Assembly (NCBI RefSeq): GCF_009905375.1
Contig: NC_133648.1
Coordinates: forward strand, 22,003,884-22,067,883
DNA length: 64,000 bases
Direction of reading: 5' to 3'
DNA from: Apium graveolens
Taxonomy: Eukaryota > Streptophyta > Magnoliopsida > Apiales > Apiaceae
Shown here: positions 45,688-57,213 of the stretch, piece by piece
How positions within the stretch are numbered: position 1 is the first letter of the stretch
Layout: each line of letters opens with the position of its first letter
Translations under genes and position numbers: made by a program
The notes under the pieces: model-generated
Databases searched by the model: none
What the model saw: the letters and a program-made list of their open reading frames with translations, nothing else
What the model was told of the DNA's origin: nothing

Positions 45688-47167
45688 TACACTCTAACTA
45701 AGTTTTTCCATTCTCCTCCCGTACAATGAACAACATTCGTAGGTTTGCTTTTTCAAGATTTGTAAACAATGTTTTGGTTGTAATTGTGAGCGGACCTTCT
45801 TAATTGCACAGACAATATTTGATCAGGTCTAATTTTGATATATAATTTAAAGAAAACGACATCGAGTTCCACAGGAAAATAAAAAATTTCTTTACATGAC
45901 ATACTCAATGATTGGTTTTATGATTTATATACATAGTCTAACCAACATTCTTTTTTTGGTGTATGCAGGATAATATTCAAAATAGAACTAAATTTTCTAC
46001 GCCTTTAAAAGAAAATGATTTCCAGTGATTACACGGCGGTTGCATTATTTTATTCCATAGTACTTGTTTAGAAAAAGAACGGATATTTTAAATAAACAAA
46101 ATTATGTTTACATTTTGTTTTGAATAGAAAGTTCACCTAATAAGGTTTTTCTTACGTATACGTTAAAAATTAGAACAGTTCTTAGGCAAATTATCATTAG
46201 GGCTTAGAGTTTTTTAAAGTTATCTTAAATTTCTTTTTAAATTTATTTGTATAATTTATTTATTATATATAATTATCATTTTTTGATAATCCATCCATAT
46301 AGATATGAAAATTAACTTAAAATATTAATCATACAACAATTTTAATGCAAGTTTATGCTATACAATATTGATTTTACAGCAATATTTTTTTCTTATATAA
46401 TGTTAAGGTACATATTGGTCTTCTATTTTTAGAATTTTTTTGAAAAAATACGTTTTGAAGGTTTTTTAAAAATACGACTTTTAAAATTTTTATTTGCAAA
46501 AATATGATTTTTTTATCTTATTTTATAAAAATACGATTTCGCAACCAGATGTAACCCGATGAAATTTTAAATACAATAAAAAAAATATTCAATTTTTTTC
46601 TCGGAAAACGTAAAATAAGTTGCAATATGTGGTTAATTTTGATTGCGACCGTATATTTACAATTATTTTCAAAATATACTAAAATCACAAATAAACTTAG
46701 AAACAATAGTATTTTTTGTAAATTTTTCTTGTTTTAGTTATAATAATGGGCAATCATAATAATATATGTTAATATTGTAAAAAATATAGAATTAAAGAGT
46801 GTTTTGTTCCCATGGTTATTAAAAGACTTGATTGAAAGGGGCGATGAGTGAATGCGGGATGAGGCATCGCACTATATGTATTTATAAACAACAATGTCAG
46901 AATAAAGGTTAAATAGACTTGATAGAAAGTGTTTTTTGGAAGAAGTGGACACTGAAAGTGTTTAGGAAGATTTTGTTATAATATATATGGAAAGAATCTC
47001 TATTTTTAAGTGAATTGTTAAAATATGTTTCTTACTTAAGATGTATTTTAGTAATTTCTTTTATTTGTCGAAATATAACTCTTTTATATTTATATTAAAA
47101 TATAAATTGAAGGCCTAATTTTCAAATTTCGCGTGGTCCCCGAATTTTTTACCCGGCTCTGACTTGA
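45688..47167. other. AT-rich host intergenic sequence
   Basis: I find no gene or recognised repeat in this 1.5 kb. If the hAT-like insertion is removed, its right end joins 62351 and would form the upstream region of S-RLK-2. Confidence 0.5.
47101..47108 (+). promoter_or_regulatory. possible original TATA box of S-RLK-2
   Basis: TATAAATT lies 67 bp before the hAT target duplication. Without the insertion it would be ~137 bp before the S-RLK-2 ATG. AT-rich surroundings make a chance match possible. Confidence 0.25.
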
Positions 47168-47175
47168 TTCACAAG

Positions 47176-47569
47176 TAGGGCTGTTCACGAACCGAGCTGT
47201 TCGTGAACAAGTTCGAGCTCGGCTCATTAAGAGCTCATTCGGCTCGGCTCGTTAACGAACTCGATCTCGAGCTCGAACAGAAAAATATATTCGTTAAGCA
47301 AATCGAGCTCGAGCCGAGATTTGGGTTGCTCGGCTCGAGCTCGGCTCGGCTCGGCTCGGCTCGAGCTCGGCTCAGCTCGAACTCGTCGTTAAAATTCAAA
47401 AAAATTCCAATATATCCTAAATATTTTTATATAGGTATGATTTTTTTTAAAAATCCGACTTCACTGTATTTTTTTTATCTTCCAATGATTATTTTGCATA
47501 CCATATGTGATATATTTTGACGTGATTTAGAAATTTTATATATTAGATTCTAATTTTAAAATGTAGCTT
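47176..47569. repeat. left arm of the hAT-like element
   Basis: The terminal repeat is followed by ~190 bp of (GAGCTCGGCTC)n-like subterminal repeats, then AT-rich sequence up to the copia-2 target site. The open frame at 47203 is made of these repeats and is not a gene. Confidence 0.7.
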
Positions 47570-48592
47570 TGTTAGTCCCTTAACAATATAGCAAGAATTA
47601 CAGAAGGGGGGTTGAATGGAATTCTTGAACCTTTTCTTGAAATAAAAATGTTCAACTCGACTATAGATATATTTGTTTTGATTAGCACAATGCGGAATGT
47701 AAACTTGAATGTATCAAAACATAAGTAATTAAAAACAAAAGTTTTTAAAAACTTTCTGGTGGATTTAAACAATTCCACCAGAGATATATATAATATATCG
47801 AGAGGACTCTGCGTGCAGAAATGCTCACAGCTGCTTACAAATGGAACTGTTGAGAATACAGGAAATGCTAAAGATTATGCTTACAAAGATTTCTCTCTTT
47901 TTGTGTTTCTCAGCTATCTCAGTTATTTTTCTATTTACTACTCTCTTGGTTTATATATTACCAAGATTACAAAGTCAAAAAGACTAAACAAATATAAAAT
48001 CTAACAGTCTTGATCTTTGCAGCTTTTCGTCCTCTATTACCCAGTTAATGGGCTTCCACAGTGTATTTGTATCCAACTTGACGGCTGTGTGTCAGCTTTC
48101 ACTGTTCAACTGATGTTTGAATTCTTGATATGATCATCCGTCGACTTTCAGATCATCCGTCGATGACTTGATTGATCATCCGTCGACTGCTATGTTAAAC
48201 ATCCGTTGATAGTCATTTGATCATCCGTCGAAGGCTTTGTTAATCATCCGTCGGTAGCTATTTTGGCACTTGACTTCATTTCACTTATACAGAATTACAA
48301 GACATTGCTTATGTACAATTAATCAACCTATTCTGCATATCTAGTTAAAGTCAACATGACTTATATGCTACTACAGATTCTATACAAAGGTGCATACATC
48401 ACTGTGCTACAAACTTATTATTACATAAGCTACTCACTCGATGGATAATGAGTTAATCATCCGTCGGGACTATAATGAGTTATCCGTCGGGACTATAATT
48501 CTTATCCATCGAGAGCTACATTATTTTACTAAGTAAAATCTACTTAGATGTTTTGTTTAAGTGATCATCAACTACACAACATATTCACAACA
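47570..48592 (-). repeat. copia-2 3' LTR (1,023 bp)
   Basis: On the minus strand it starts TGTTGTGAATATG and ends GGGACTAACA. Nine or so ATCCGTCGA-type motifs lie at 48135-48255 and 48437-48515 (plus coordinates). Confidence 0.9.
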
Positions 48593-48601
48593 ATCTCCCC
48601 C
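48593..48601 (-). other. copia-2 polypurine tract
   Basis: GGGGGAGAT on the minus strand, adjacent to the 3' LTR, same sequence as in copia-1. Confidence 0.9.
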
Positions 48602-48779
48602 AATTTATGTCTACTGGAATTGTAGCCATAAATTAAGAGACACTTGATTATAACAAAACATCCTAAACATATATCTTTAAAGATAAGTAGATAAAACTGA
48701 AAGTGCTTCAATTAAACAAAATGTACAAGGTTTGGCTCACAGTCAGTTCAAGATGCTCCTCTAGCCTGAGCAGATTTTT

Positions 48780-51700
48780 CTAGTTTCTTGAAGGTCTGGA
48801 TCTTCTTCCAAGCTTTCTGTTGTTTTCTTCAATTTGATTCTGGAGCTGCCTGTGGAATTCTAATTCATCAGATTCTGAGAGATCTAGCATTTCTTGCATC
48901 TCCAAGAGAGTCTCATTGCTAGAGATACTCAATTGGTCTTCTAATTTGAAGAATCTTCTCACACCCTTGTCATCCATGCACTCTTCTCCCTGTGTATGGG
49001 ATGATAAGAGTCTTGGGGAGTGCATCTTTGGCTCTAACACTCGTTAGCTCTTCAATCTTCTTCAATACTAATCTTCTTGGAGTTACATTGAACCCAAAGT
49101 TTTTCTTGAAGGATGAATAGACTTTGATCAACACAGCTTGGCTTTCTTGAAGTATCCTGTGAAGAGGCCACTGAATCTCTCTTCCTCCTTTGTACTTGAA
49201 CACCAACCTTTCAGGTAGGTTTCTGTATGCATCAATTGCCCTTACTTCATCCAGCTCCTCCAGATAAAGGTTTAGATCTGAGAATTCTTTGATGTCACAC
49301 AAGTACAAGTAGTCTCCCCTGTTGACCTTGGGTTGAGCTTTAACTACTAACTTGGATTTGAGAGGTGACAACTTCACTTTCTTGACTGCCCTTGATTTTG
49401 TCCTTTTTGGCTTGGTAAGGATTGGCAAGTTGAAATCAGGAATTGGTAATTTATCCCACTCTATTGGCTCATCCTTTGACACAATAGGCTCTCCATGTAT
49501 GTTCCTGTAGGGGTCCACCACCCTTATGTCTTCAAATACCACAGAGGGCTTTGATTCTTGAGTTTTAGCTTGAGTGGATTCCTTAGGAAATTGATCTTCC
49601 AATTCCTTGTCAACAATATCTAGTTTCCTTTTTGTTCTTCCAACCAGTTCTTTCTTTCTTGGGGATTTCTTTTGTTCTTCAATCTTCTTCTTTGATTCAG
49701 CAGCTTGAGATGGTTGAGAGGGAATTTGTTGAGAAGAATTCACAGCCTGTAGCTTGGCCAAGATAGCAAACTGTTCTTTCGTTTGTTTAGACTTCTTTGC
49801 ATCTAGAGCAGCTTGCCTCTTTTCCTACTTTAATCTGGCTTTTTCTTCTTTCTTTGCTTGAGCAAATTGTGGATGTCCAGCTACCACACAAATTTCCTTT
49901 CCATTTCTGAATATCTTTGCAATTCTCTTTCTTGAGGCTGAATCAGCTGGATCTTTGTAGAAGACAATAGATCTTGACAGAAGCTTCTTTTCATCAGGCT
50001 TGGGTGTCTCATACACAGTATCCATAGGGTTCTTCAAAGATGACTTTGGATAGTTTGCCCTTGGTTTAAGAATTATTTCAGCCTTTGTAGTCTTGATGCA
50101 GGAAGATTGTCCTTTCTCCAGATAGTTCATGCTCATCTCATTCATACTGATTGGCTTGACATGAGAGTGATGGATGGCTGACTGAACTGGTTCCTTGACT
50201 AATTCAAACTTTTTCTGTATTTCCTCATCAATCCTTTTCCAGTTGATCAGAGTCAACTTTCCTTTATCAGCATCTTTCAAATTTTCTGCTGCTGCATTGA
50301 TTAGATCTATACCATCTGCAACTGGTGGCTTGGAGATAGTAATTGAAGGTACAATTACTTTGCTAATTTGAACTAGAAGTGTCGCCCCCTCAGTTGGTCC
50401 TTTCTCCCCCTTACTTGATTCTCTCTCCCCCTTTTTGTTATCATCAAGTGGAGGAGTTAGGCCTTGTGCTTTAGCCAGTTGCATAAGAAGATTTGTCTGA
50501 GTCTGTTGATTTTGAAGAAGTAGAGCCACTGAATTCTCAATAACTTGAACTCTGTTCTCCAGCTTGGCTATCTTCTTGTCAGAATCTGATTCTCTCCTTA
50601 ATCTCAGTAATAGATCTTGCATGGTACCATATGGCATTACTGAATCCAGCTTCTCAGAGTTATAGGTCTTCAAGTCAGCTATATCCCTTTTCAATTCATC
50701 CACACTGAGATTCTGTCTTAAGTGCTGGATCTTCATTAGATGTAGAGAGTCCAGGTGAGCTTGAAGAACAGCCTTGGTACCAGCATCTGAAGTTTCCTGA
50801 AGAGCCTGTTGAATAGCTATTACTTGCTTGACCAAGGACACCTCAAATTGTCCTGGTGTAGATTCCTTTGCCCATGCCCATTCAGGTAAACTTAAAGAAG
50901 AACTTGGGCCTTCATCTCCCCCTAAGTTCATGCTTCCATCCAAAGATCCAGAGTCATCATCATCAGAATTTACTCCAAATTCTTCAGATGGCTCTCCAGC
51001 TTGAGAAGGCATTCTGTTAACAGCATCTTTATCTCTTTGAAGAGATTCTGTGGTGTGCATTAAATTCAAAGTCTGCTCTGCCTCCACATTGCCCTGAGTA
51101 GCCAACAATTGATAGGCTGAAACAGGGTGAGTGAAAGTGTCAGCATCCAAGGAAATGTTATCAATTACAGCTTTGTAATATTGCTGAAATTGTCTTTCCT
51201 TTTCAGCATCATCCACAATCATTGACTCACTAGCAATGGTTGGTTCCATCCTTATTTCTACTGTACCTGCCTTTCTCTCATATTCTCTCTTTTGTTGCAT
51301 CAGGGTCTCACCCTGGCTCCCCACCCTCACATCCTCACCTTCACCTACTAAGGTGGGACTCCTCTCACTCACTTTTGCCAATCCTGAATGAATGGATTGC
51401 TGAGATTCACTCTTTTCCTCTCCTTTTGCCTGGCAGCAACCCAGCCTCTCACTCAATGCACTCTCCTCTCTCAGTCCTAAGAGTGATTGTATTACCACTA
51501 AGTCTTCTGCACTTGAAATTATTGAAGTTTGAAGTTGTGCAGAGACACTCGACGGATAAGTGATATCCGTCGGGTGAGTGGTAAAGCTATCCGACGGATA
51601 ACTGCTGTTAAACTTATCCGTCGGGATACAATCACTACTCGACGGATGAGCAATATCCATCGAGAGAGTAGAAGTGAATGAGGTGGGAAGAGAAACTATT

Positions 51701-53313
51701 ATAGACTCTGTGTTGATTGAAGTTATTTGAGGCATAGATGTCACAATAGAATCTGAAAGAATTGGCAAGTGAGCCAACAAATCATCTAAAAGATGATGCT
51801 CACTTGCACTAGATTTTGGCTTCCCCAACAGAGTTAAAGAAGGGGAATCAGGAATTGAAGTGTTTATCATGTACACTTCCAGTGAGTTAGTTGGTGAGTA
51901 TGGTGTTTCAGTGGCTTCTATAATGAGAGATTTTGGCTGTGACTCCATATTTATTGGAGCCACATCAATCTGAATTTGAGATGGTGTAGGGACTGTGTCT
52001 TTAGCACCAGTTTGCACTAAGTGTGTGCCCTGTGCATCCCCAGTTGTTTTAGATTTCTTCTTTCTAGTGTAAGTTTGGGGTGAGCTTGTGTCCCTAACCC
52101 TCTTGGCATGTGCTCTTGGATGAGAGCTTTGTTCAATAGCTACATCCTTTTGGGAGGATGCAGCTAGAAGTGAGTTTTTGTCCTTTTTAAGCACTGCAGT
52201 TTGTTGGGAAACTACAGTGTGGCTAAGCTGGGATTCACTCAACTCTCCAACCTTATCCTTGGGGTTTCTTTGATGTTCACCCCTTCCCTCACCTATCTTA
52301 CCCTCCTTCACACTCCCCTCTTTGGCTTTGGTAGATTTTTCAACTGGTACCTTTTGAGAGATACCAGAGGGGGTTTTCTTTGATTTGGATTTGGAAATTA
52401 CAGTTGTTTTGGCAGCTTTGGTAGGCAACTGTTTGGTCTTTGTAACAGTTGCCATAGCTATGCCTGAAGTCAAAGAAATAGAGGAGATTGGAATAGTTGA
52501 TGGTATGGATGAACTTACCTCACTTACCTGAGGTGTCAGCATTACAGGAAAATAGAACATTGGCACATCCCTGTGATGGTTGGCTCAGTTCAAGTCTGCA
52601 ATGATTCTTCTCTCTTGAACCCAACAAGCCAATTTATTGTTTGGGTTCTCAAGTACAATCTCTTGACAAAGATGGTTAGCCAAAAGCATAAAAAATCTAG
52701 CATAGTAAACATTCTTTCCTCTTTTAGCTAAGTCACCTAGTTTAAAACCTAACTCATACACAACAACGTCACTGAAATTGTAAAATTTGTCTGTAACTAG
52801 CATGTATAGCATGTTAAGCATGGAAATGTTCACAGAATCAAAATTACTGATTTTTCCAGAAAAGACTTTAGTTACAACATCACACAAATAACTCCATTCC
52901 TTCCTAAGACCTAGTCTTCTAATCTCACTTAGCTTATTAGCAGGAAGTGCATAATGCATGAAATTAAGCATATTGATCAAATCAGTGTCAGTGTGTGGTG
53001 AAGTTACATTATCATCAGGAATCTTGAAACATGCTTTTATCACATCACTATTGATACATAATTCATTATATTTGATGGTCAGAGTGATGGTTTTGTCAGT
53101 AGAGTTGTAGATTGTTGTTGTCCACATCTCTTCAACTTCACAATAAATTGTGGGTGATTCCAGCATGACAAAGCTTAACTTGCAGTTCTTCACGAAGTCC
53201 ATCATCTTGTGATAGTCTTCTGATTGCTGAATATCCTTATTGACCAAAGCAGTGAAGTTGTTCTTCTCATAGATGAACCCAGTCTGTGACATGATCTTTA
53301 CTACGGGTGCCAT
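48780..53313 (-). pseudogene. copia-2 long extra ORF, interrupted
   Basis: Starts at ATG 53313 (MAPVVKIMSQTGF; an upstream in-frame ATG at 53376 lies in the leader). The N-terminal ~242-residue domain (LRKEWSYLCDVVTKVF, KNVYYARFFMLLANHL) resembles that of copia-1. A TGA at 52585 is followed in the same frame by a 913-codon Ser/Thr/Lys-rich stretch with helical segments (IADLKTYNSEKLDSVM, IAKLENRVQVIENSVALLL), a stop at 49825, then RGDYLYLCDIKEF and LVFKYKGGREIQWPLHRIL. A frameshift near 49000 leads to the last helix ending RRSRPSRN. Total ~1,500 codons. The CGACGGAT motif occurs six times at 51549-51663, read as YPSD or PTD. I see no membrane segment; function unknown. Confidence 0.6.
50388..50435 (-). 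repeat. internal GGGGGAGA purine tracts in the extra ORF
   Basis: On the minus strand AAGGGGGAGAAAGG and AAAAGGGGGAGAGA lie within 50 bp, with a further GGGGGAGATG near 50922. A matching AAAAGGGGGAGAAAG lies at 11330 in copia-1. They resemble the terminal polypurine tract. Confidence 0.5.
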
Positions 53314-53422
53314 TGTTAGAGAAGAAAAGCTTGAAGAGAAAGAGGATTTTTGCTTGAGAGAGAATGAAATAAACACAGTTGAATTTGAGAATGATAAAAG
53401 AAAATGATTAGAATGAAATAAG

Positions 53423-53430
53423 CTTTTATA
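53423..53430 (-). promoter_or_regulatory. TATA box before the copia-2 extra ORF
   Basis: TATAAAAG on the minus strand lies 110 bp before ATG 53313, followed by a leader with TTTCATTCTCTCTC. This is a near-ideal plant TATA box inside the retrotransposon. Confidence 0.55.
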
Positions 53431-53534
53431 CTTTGCTCAAAAACAATGAATAAAAATAATAAAGAGAAGTAAATTATCCAATAGAAATTGCCTAAATTAG
53501 CCGTTTTAAAATAAACTGTAAAAATTCCACCCAT

Positions 53535-53745
53535 TATCCGTCGTGTAATGCTTACAAACTGTAAGTATACTCGATGGATAATGTTCAGGGAATTAACGGT
53601 TAAGATTTAGACACTTTGACGGATGAGGATAAACTGTTATCCGTCGAGTTTTAAAAGATTCCAGAAAAATAATTGATTTTTATTTATAATTTGTATATCG
53701 ACGGATGACTCAACCCGATGGATAATGGTCATCTGTCGAGATGCA
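53535..53745 (-). repeat. cluster of seven CGACGGAT-type motifs upstream of the internal TATA box
   Basis: Copies or one-base variants lie near 53537, 53571, 53619, 53640, 53698, 53715 and 53732 in both orientations, in non-coding sequence between pol and the internal promoter. Confidence 0.75.
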
Positions 53746-53833
53746 AATTTTGATTTAGCCAAAATTTCATCCAAGACTAAAAATCAGCTAAATTTCTGGC
53801 TACTTTTCAACTTGCAAAATAATTCAGATAAAT

Positions 53834-56800
53834 TCAAGAGTAATTAAGCATACCTAACTCACTTACCAACCTAGAAAAGGTGGATTCATCCAGTGGCTTT
53901 GTAAAAATATCTGCAAGTTGCTTCTCACTTGGAATAAAATGTAACTCTACAGTACCATTCATTATATGTTCCCTTATGAAATGGTAATTGATGTCTATGT
54001 GCTTTGTCCCTGAATGTTGCACTGGATTTTCAGTGATGGCAATTGCACTTGTGTTGTCACAGAAAATAGGAATCCTTTCAACTTGCAAACCATAGTCTAG
54101 CAATTGATTTTTCATCCATAAAATCTGTGCACAGCAACTACCAGCAGCAATATATTCAGCTTCAGCTGTCGAAGTAGAAACTGAATTTTACTTTTTACTG
54201 AACCAGGACACAAGCTTGTCTCCTAAAAATTGGCAGGTTCCTGTTGTGCTCTTTCTATCAATTCTGCAACCTGCATAATCTGCATCTGAATAACCAGTTA
54301 GATCAAAACCAGAATCTCTAGGATACCAAATGCCAAGTTTTGGTGTTCCTTTGAGATATCTGAAAATTCCCTTAATAGCTATCAAGTGAGACTCTCTAGG
54401 ATCGGCCTGAAATCTAGCACACAAATATGTAGCAAACATTATATCTGGCCTATTAGCTGTTAAGTATAGAAGTGAGCCAACCATGCCTCTATAGCTTGAA
54501 ATATCCACAGACTTTTCAGTAGTGTTTAGTTCAAGCTTAGTTGCAGTGGCCATGGGAGTTTTTGCAGATGTGCAATCCATTAGATCAAACTTCTTTAAAA
54601 GATCAAAAATATATTTAGTTTGACTAATGAATATTCCATCACTAACTTGCTTAACTTGTAAACCAAGAAAGTAAGTTAGTTCTCCCATCATACTCATTTC
54701 ATACTTACTTTGCATCAGTTTGGTAGACTTTTTACAAAGTTTCTCATCTGTAGAGCCAAAGATAATATCATCTACATAAATTTGAACAAGTATGCTAGAG
54801 CCATTAATATTTCTGAAAAATAAAGTTTTATCTACAGTACCTCTTGTGAAGTGATTTTCCAAAAGGAACTTTGATAAAGTGTCATACCAGGCTCTAGGTG
54901 CTTGCTTCAGTCCATAAAGTGCTTTCAGTAGATAATAGACATACTCTGGAAAATTTGGATCTTCAAAGCCAGGAGGTTGACTAACATACACTTCTTCCTC
55001 CAAATCTCCATTCAGAAAGGCACTTTTGACATCCATTTGATAGACCTTGAAATTGGCATGGGCTGCATAGGCTAAGAAGATTCTGATGGCTTCAAGTCTT
55101 GCAACAGGAGCAAAAGTTTCATCAAAATATATCCCTTCTTGCTGGCAATAGCCTTTAGCAACCAATCTTGCTTTGTTCCTTACTACTATGCCATTTTCAT
55201 CCATCTTGTTTCTGAATACCCATTTGGTGTCTATTGGATTCTTTCCTTTAGGCTTGGGTACCAGCTTCCATACTTTATTCCTTTCAAATTGGTTTAGCTC
55301 CTCCTGCATAGCTAAAATCCAATCAGGATCTAACAAGGCTTCTTCTACCTTCTTTGGTTCTTCCTTTGACAGAAAGCTGCTGTATAGACATTCTTCTTGA
55401 GTTGCTCTCCTGGTTTGAACTCTGGAAGAAACATCACCAATAATTAGTTCAAAGGGGTGATCTTTTGTCCATTTCCTTGGTTGAGGTAGATTAGCCCTAG
55501 ATGAAGAGACCTCAATGTTGTCTTGATGTGTGATTGAGTTTTGATTGCTAGAAACTCCCCCTGAGTTTGTGGATCTTTGATTTGAGAAAGGGGTACTTTC
55601 TATGGGTGATCTGCCTTGACTTCCTGCTCCTTTTGATAACCCGACGGATTGTGAATTTTGAGTACCGACGGATAAGGCAGGTTGTCTTCCGACGGATAAC
55701 ACAGATTGCCTTCCGACGGATGAAGCATTATGTAACTCGACGGATGTTGAGTTTTGTGCTTCATTTGTGGCAGATTTGTCTGCATTATCCTTAGACACTG
55801 TTTCTTGATCACTCTCATCATCACTTTCATCACTGATCATCTCAACATTGTCGAATTTGAGTCTCTCATGGTAATCTCCATCTTTTAGTCCTTCAATCTT
55901 TTTATCATCAAACACAACATGTATAGATTCAACAACAATGTTGGTTCTTAGATTGTAGACTCTATATGCTTTACCAACAGCATATCCAACAAAAATTCCT
56001 TCATCTGCTTTAACATCAAACTTCCCATTTTGATCAGTTTGATTTCTCAGAATATAGCATTTACAGCCAAAGACATGAAGAAAGTTTAGAGTTGGCTTCT
56101 TGTTCTTGAACAATTGATAAGGTGTCATGCATCTTGCTTGATTAATCAGAGAGATGTTCTGAGTGTAGCATGCAGTGTTTACAGCTTCAGCCAAGAAATA
56201 TGTTGGTAATTTTGATTCTTCAAGCATTGTCCTTGCAACTTCAATAAGAGATCTATTCTTTCTTTCCACTACTCCATTCTGTTGTGGAGTCCTTGCTGCT
56301 GAAAACTCATGCAAGATCCCATTTTCCTCACAAAATGCTCTCATGACATAGTTCTTGAACTCAGTTCCATTGTCACTCCTGATTCTTCTAACTTTGAAAT
56401 CAGGATGATTGTTAACTTGCCTTATGTGATTGATAATGATTTCACTAGCTTCATCTTTAGACTTTAGGAAATATGTCCAAGAGAACTTTGAGAAATCATC
56501 TACAATTACTAGGCAAAATCTTTTCTTTGAAATTGACAATACATTGACTGGTCCAAACAAATCCATGTGAAGGAGTTGCAGAGGTTCTTCAATTGCTGAA
56601 TCAAGTTTCTTCTTGAATGATGCTTTAATCTGCTTCCCTTTTCGGCAGGCATCACACAGTCCATCCTTTGTAAACTCCAATAGAGGAATGCCTCTAACTA
56701 GCTCTTTCTTTACCAGCTCATTCATGGTCTTGAAGTTTAAATGGGATTGCTTCTTGTGCCATAGCCAACTTTCATCTTGACTTGCTTTGCTGAGAAGACA

Positions 56801-57181
56801 AGTTACAGATTCTGCTTTAGTTGAGTTGAAGTCAGCTAGATACACATTTCCTCTTCTCATATCAGTGAGAACCACTTTGTTGTTTTGATTATTAGTCACA
56901 AAACAGGCTTCTTGGTTGAAGGTTACCGAGTTGCCTTTGTCACAAAGCTGGCTGATACTCAACAGATTGTGTTTGAGACCATCCACTAAGGCAACCTCTT
57001 CAATGATGATATTGTCCTTTGAAATCAAGCCATATCCCACAGTATAACCTTTGCTGTCATCTCCAAAAGTGATACTTGGGCCAGCTCTCTCCTTAAACTC
57101 TGTGAGCAGGGTAGAATCACCAGTCATGTGTCTTGAACAGCCACTATCCAAGTACCAAAGATTCTTTCTATTTCGCTGCAC
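53834..57181 (-). pseudogene. pol: copia-2 Pol (PR-IN-RT-RH), one nonsense codon
   Basis: A single frame of ~1,116 codons interrupted only by TAA at 54188 in RNase H (CAA to TAA fits). Protease reads [13 protein letters not shown]. The pre-integrase zinc region is [10 protein letters not shown]...CDACRKGKQ. Integrase has [15 protein letters not shown] and [10 protein letters not shown] has [22 protein letters not shown] and YVDD at 54767-54778. RNase H has [15 protein letters not shown], then AEAEY and FCDNTSAI after the stop. The integrase-RT linker holds five CGACGGAT motifs, read as SVGRQ/SVGTQ. There is no ATG at the frame start; the codon used is GTG after a TGCAG. Confidence 0.85.
55640..55745 (-). 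repeat. five CGACGGAT motifs in the integrase-RT linker
   Basis: Copies near 55642, 55666, 55690, 55715 and 55738, spaced ~24 bp. On the coding strand they read TCC-GTC-GG, giving Ser-Val-Gly. Confidence 0.85.
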
Positions 57182-57213
57182 ACATCAAAATCAAATCAAG
57201 TTGATTTTGGTAC

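Noticed and set aside
46518..46706. Minus-strand 62-codon frame in the intergenic region
   Set aside because: AT-rich sequence, no family resemblance, no supporting signals.
47203..47520. Open frames at 47203 and 62098 rich in Glu-Leu and Ser-Ala-Arg
   Set aside because: They are translations of GAGCTCGGCTCGG subterminal repeats of the hAT-like element.
47759..48004. Short frames at 47759 and 59793 with similar proteins
   Set aside because: They lie in the two LTRs of copia-2 and are copies of the same non-coding sequence.
49825..52566. 913-codon minus-strand frame as an independent host gene
   Set aside because: It is in frame with the MAP-start domain upstream, lies between pol and the polypurine tract of copia-2, and carries the element-specific CGACGGAT motif.
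9720..52587. Programmed stop-codon readthrough inside the extra ORFs
   Set aside because: Both elements have an early in-frame stop, but at different places relative to the YYARF/VYFARF motif and in different contexts, so simple nonsense mutation is as likely.
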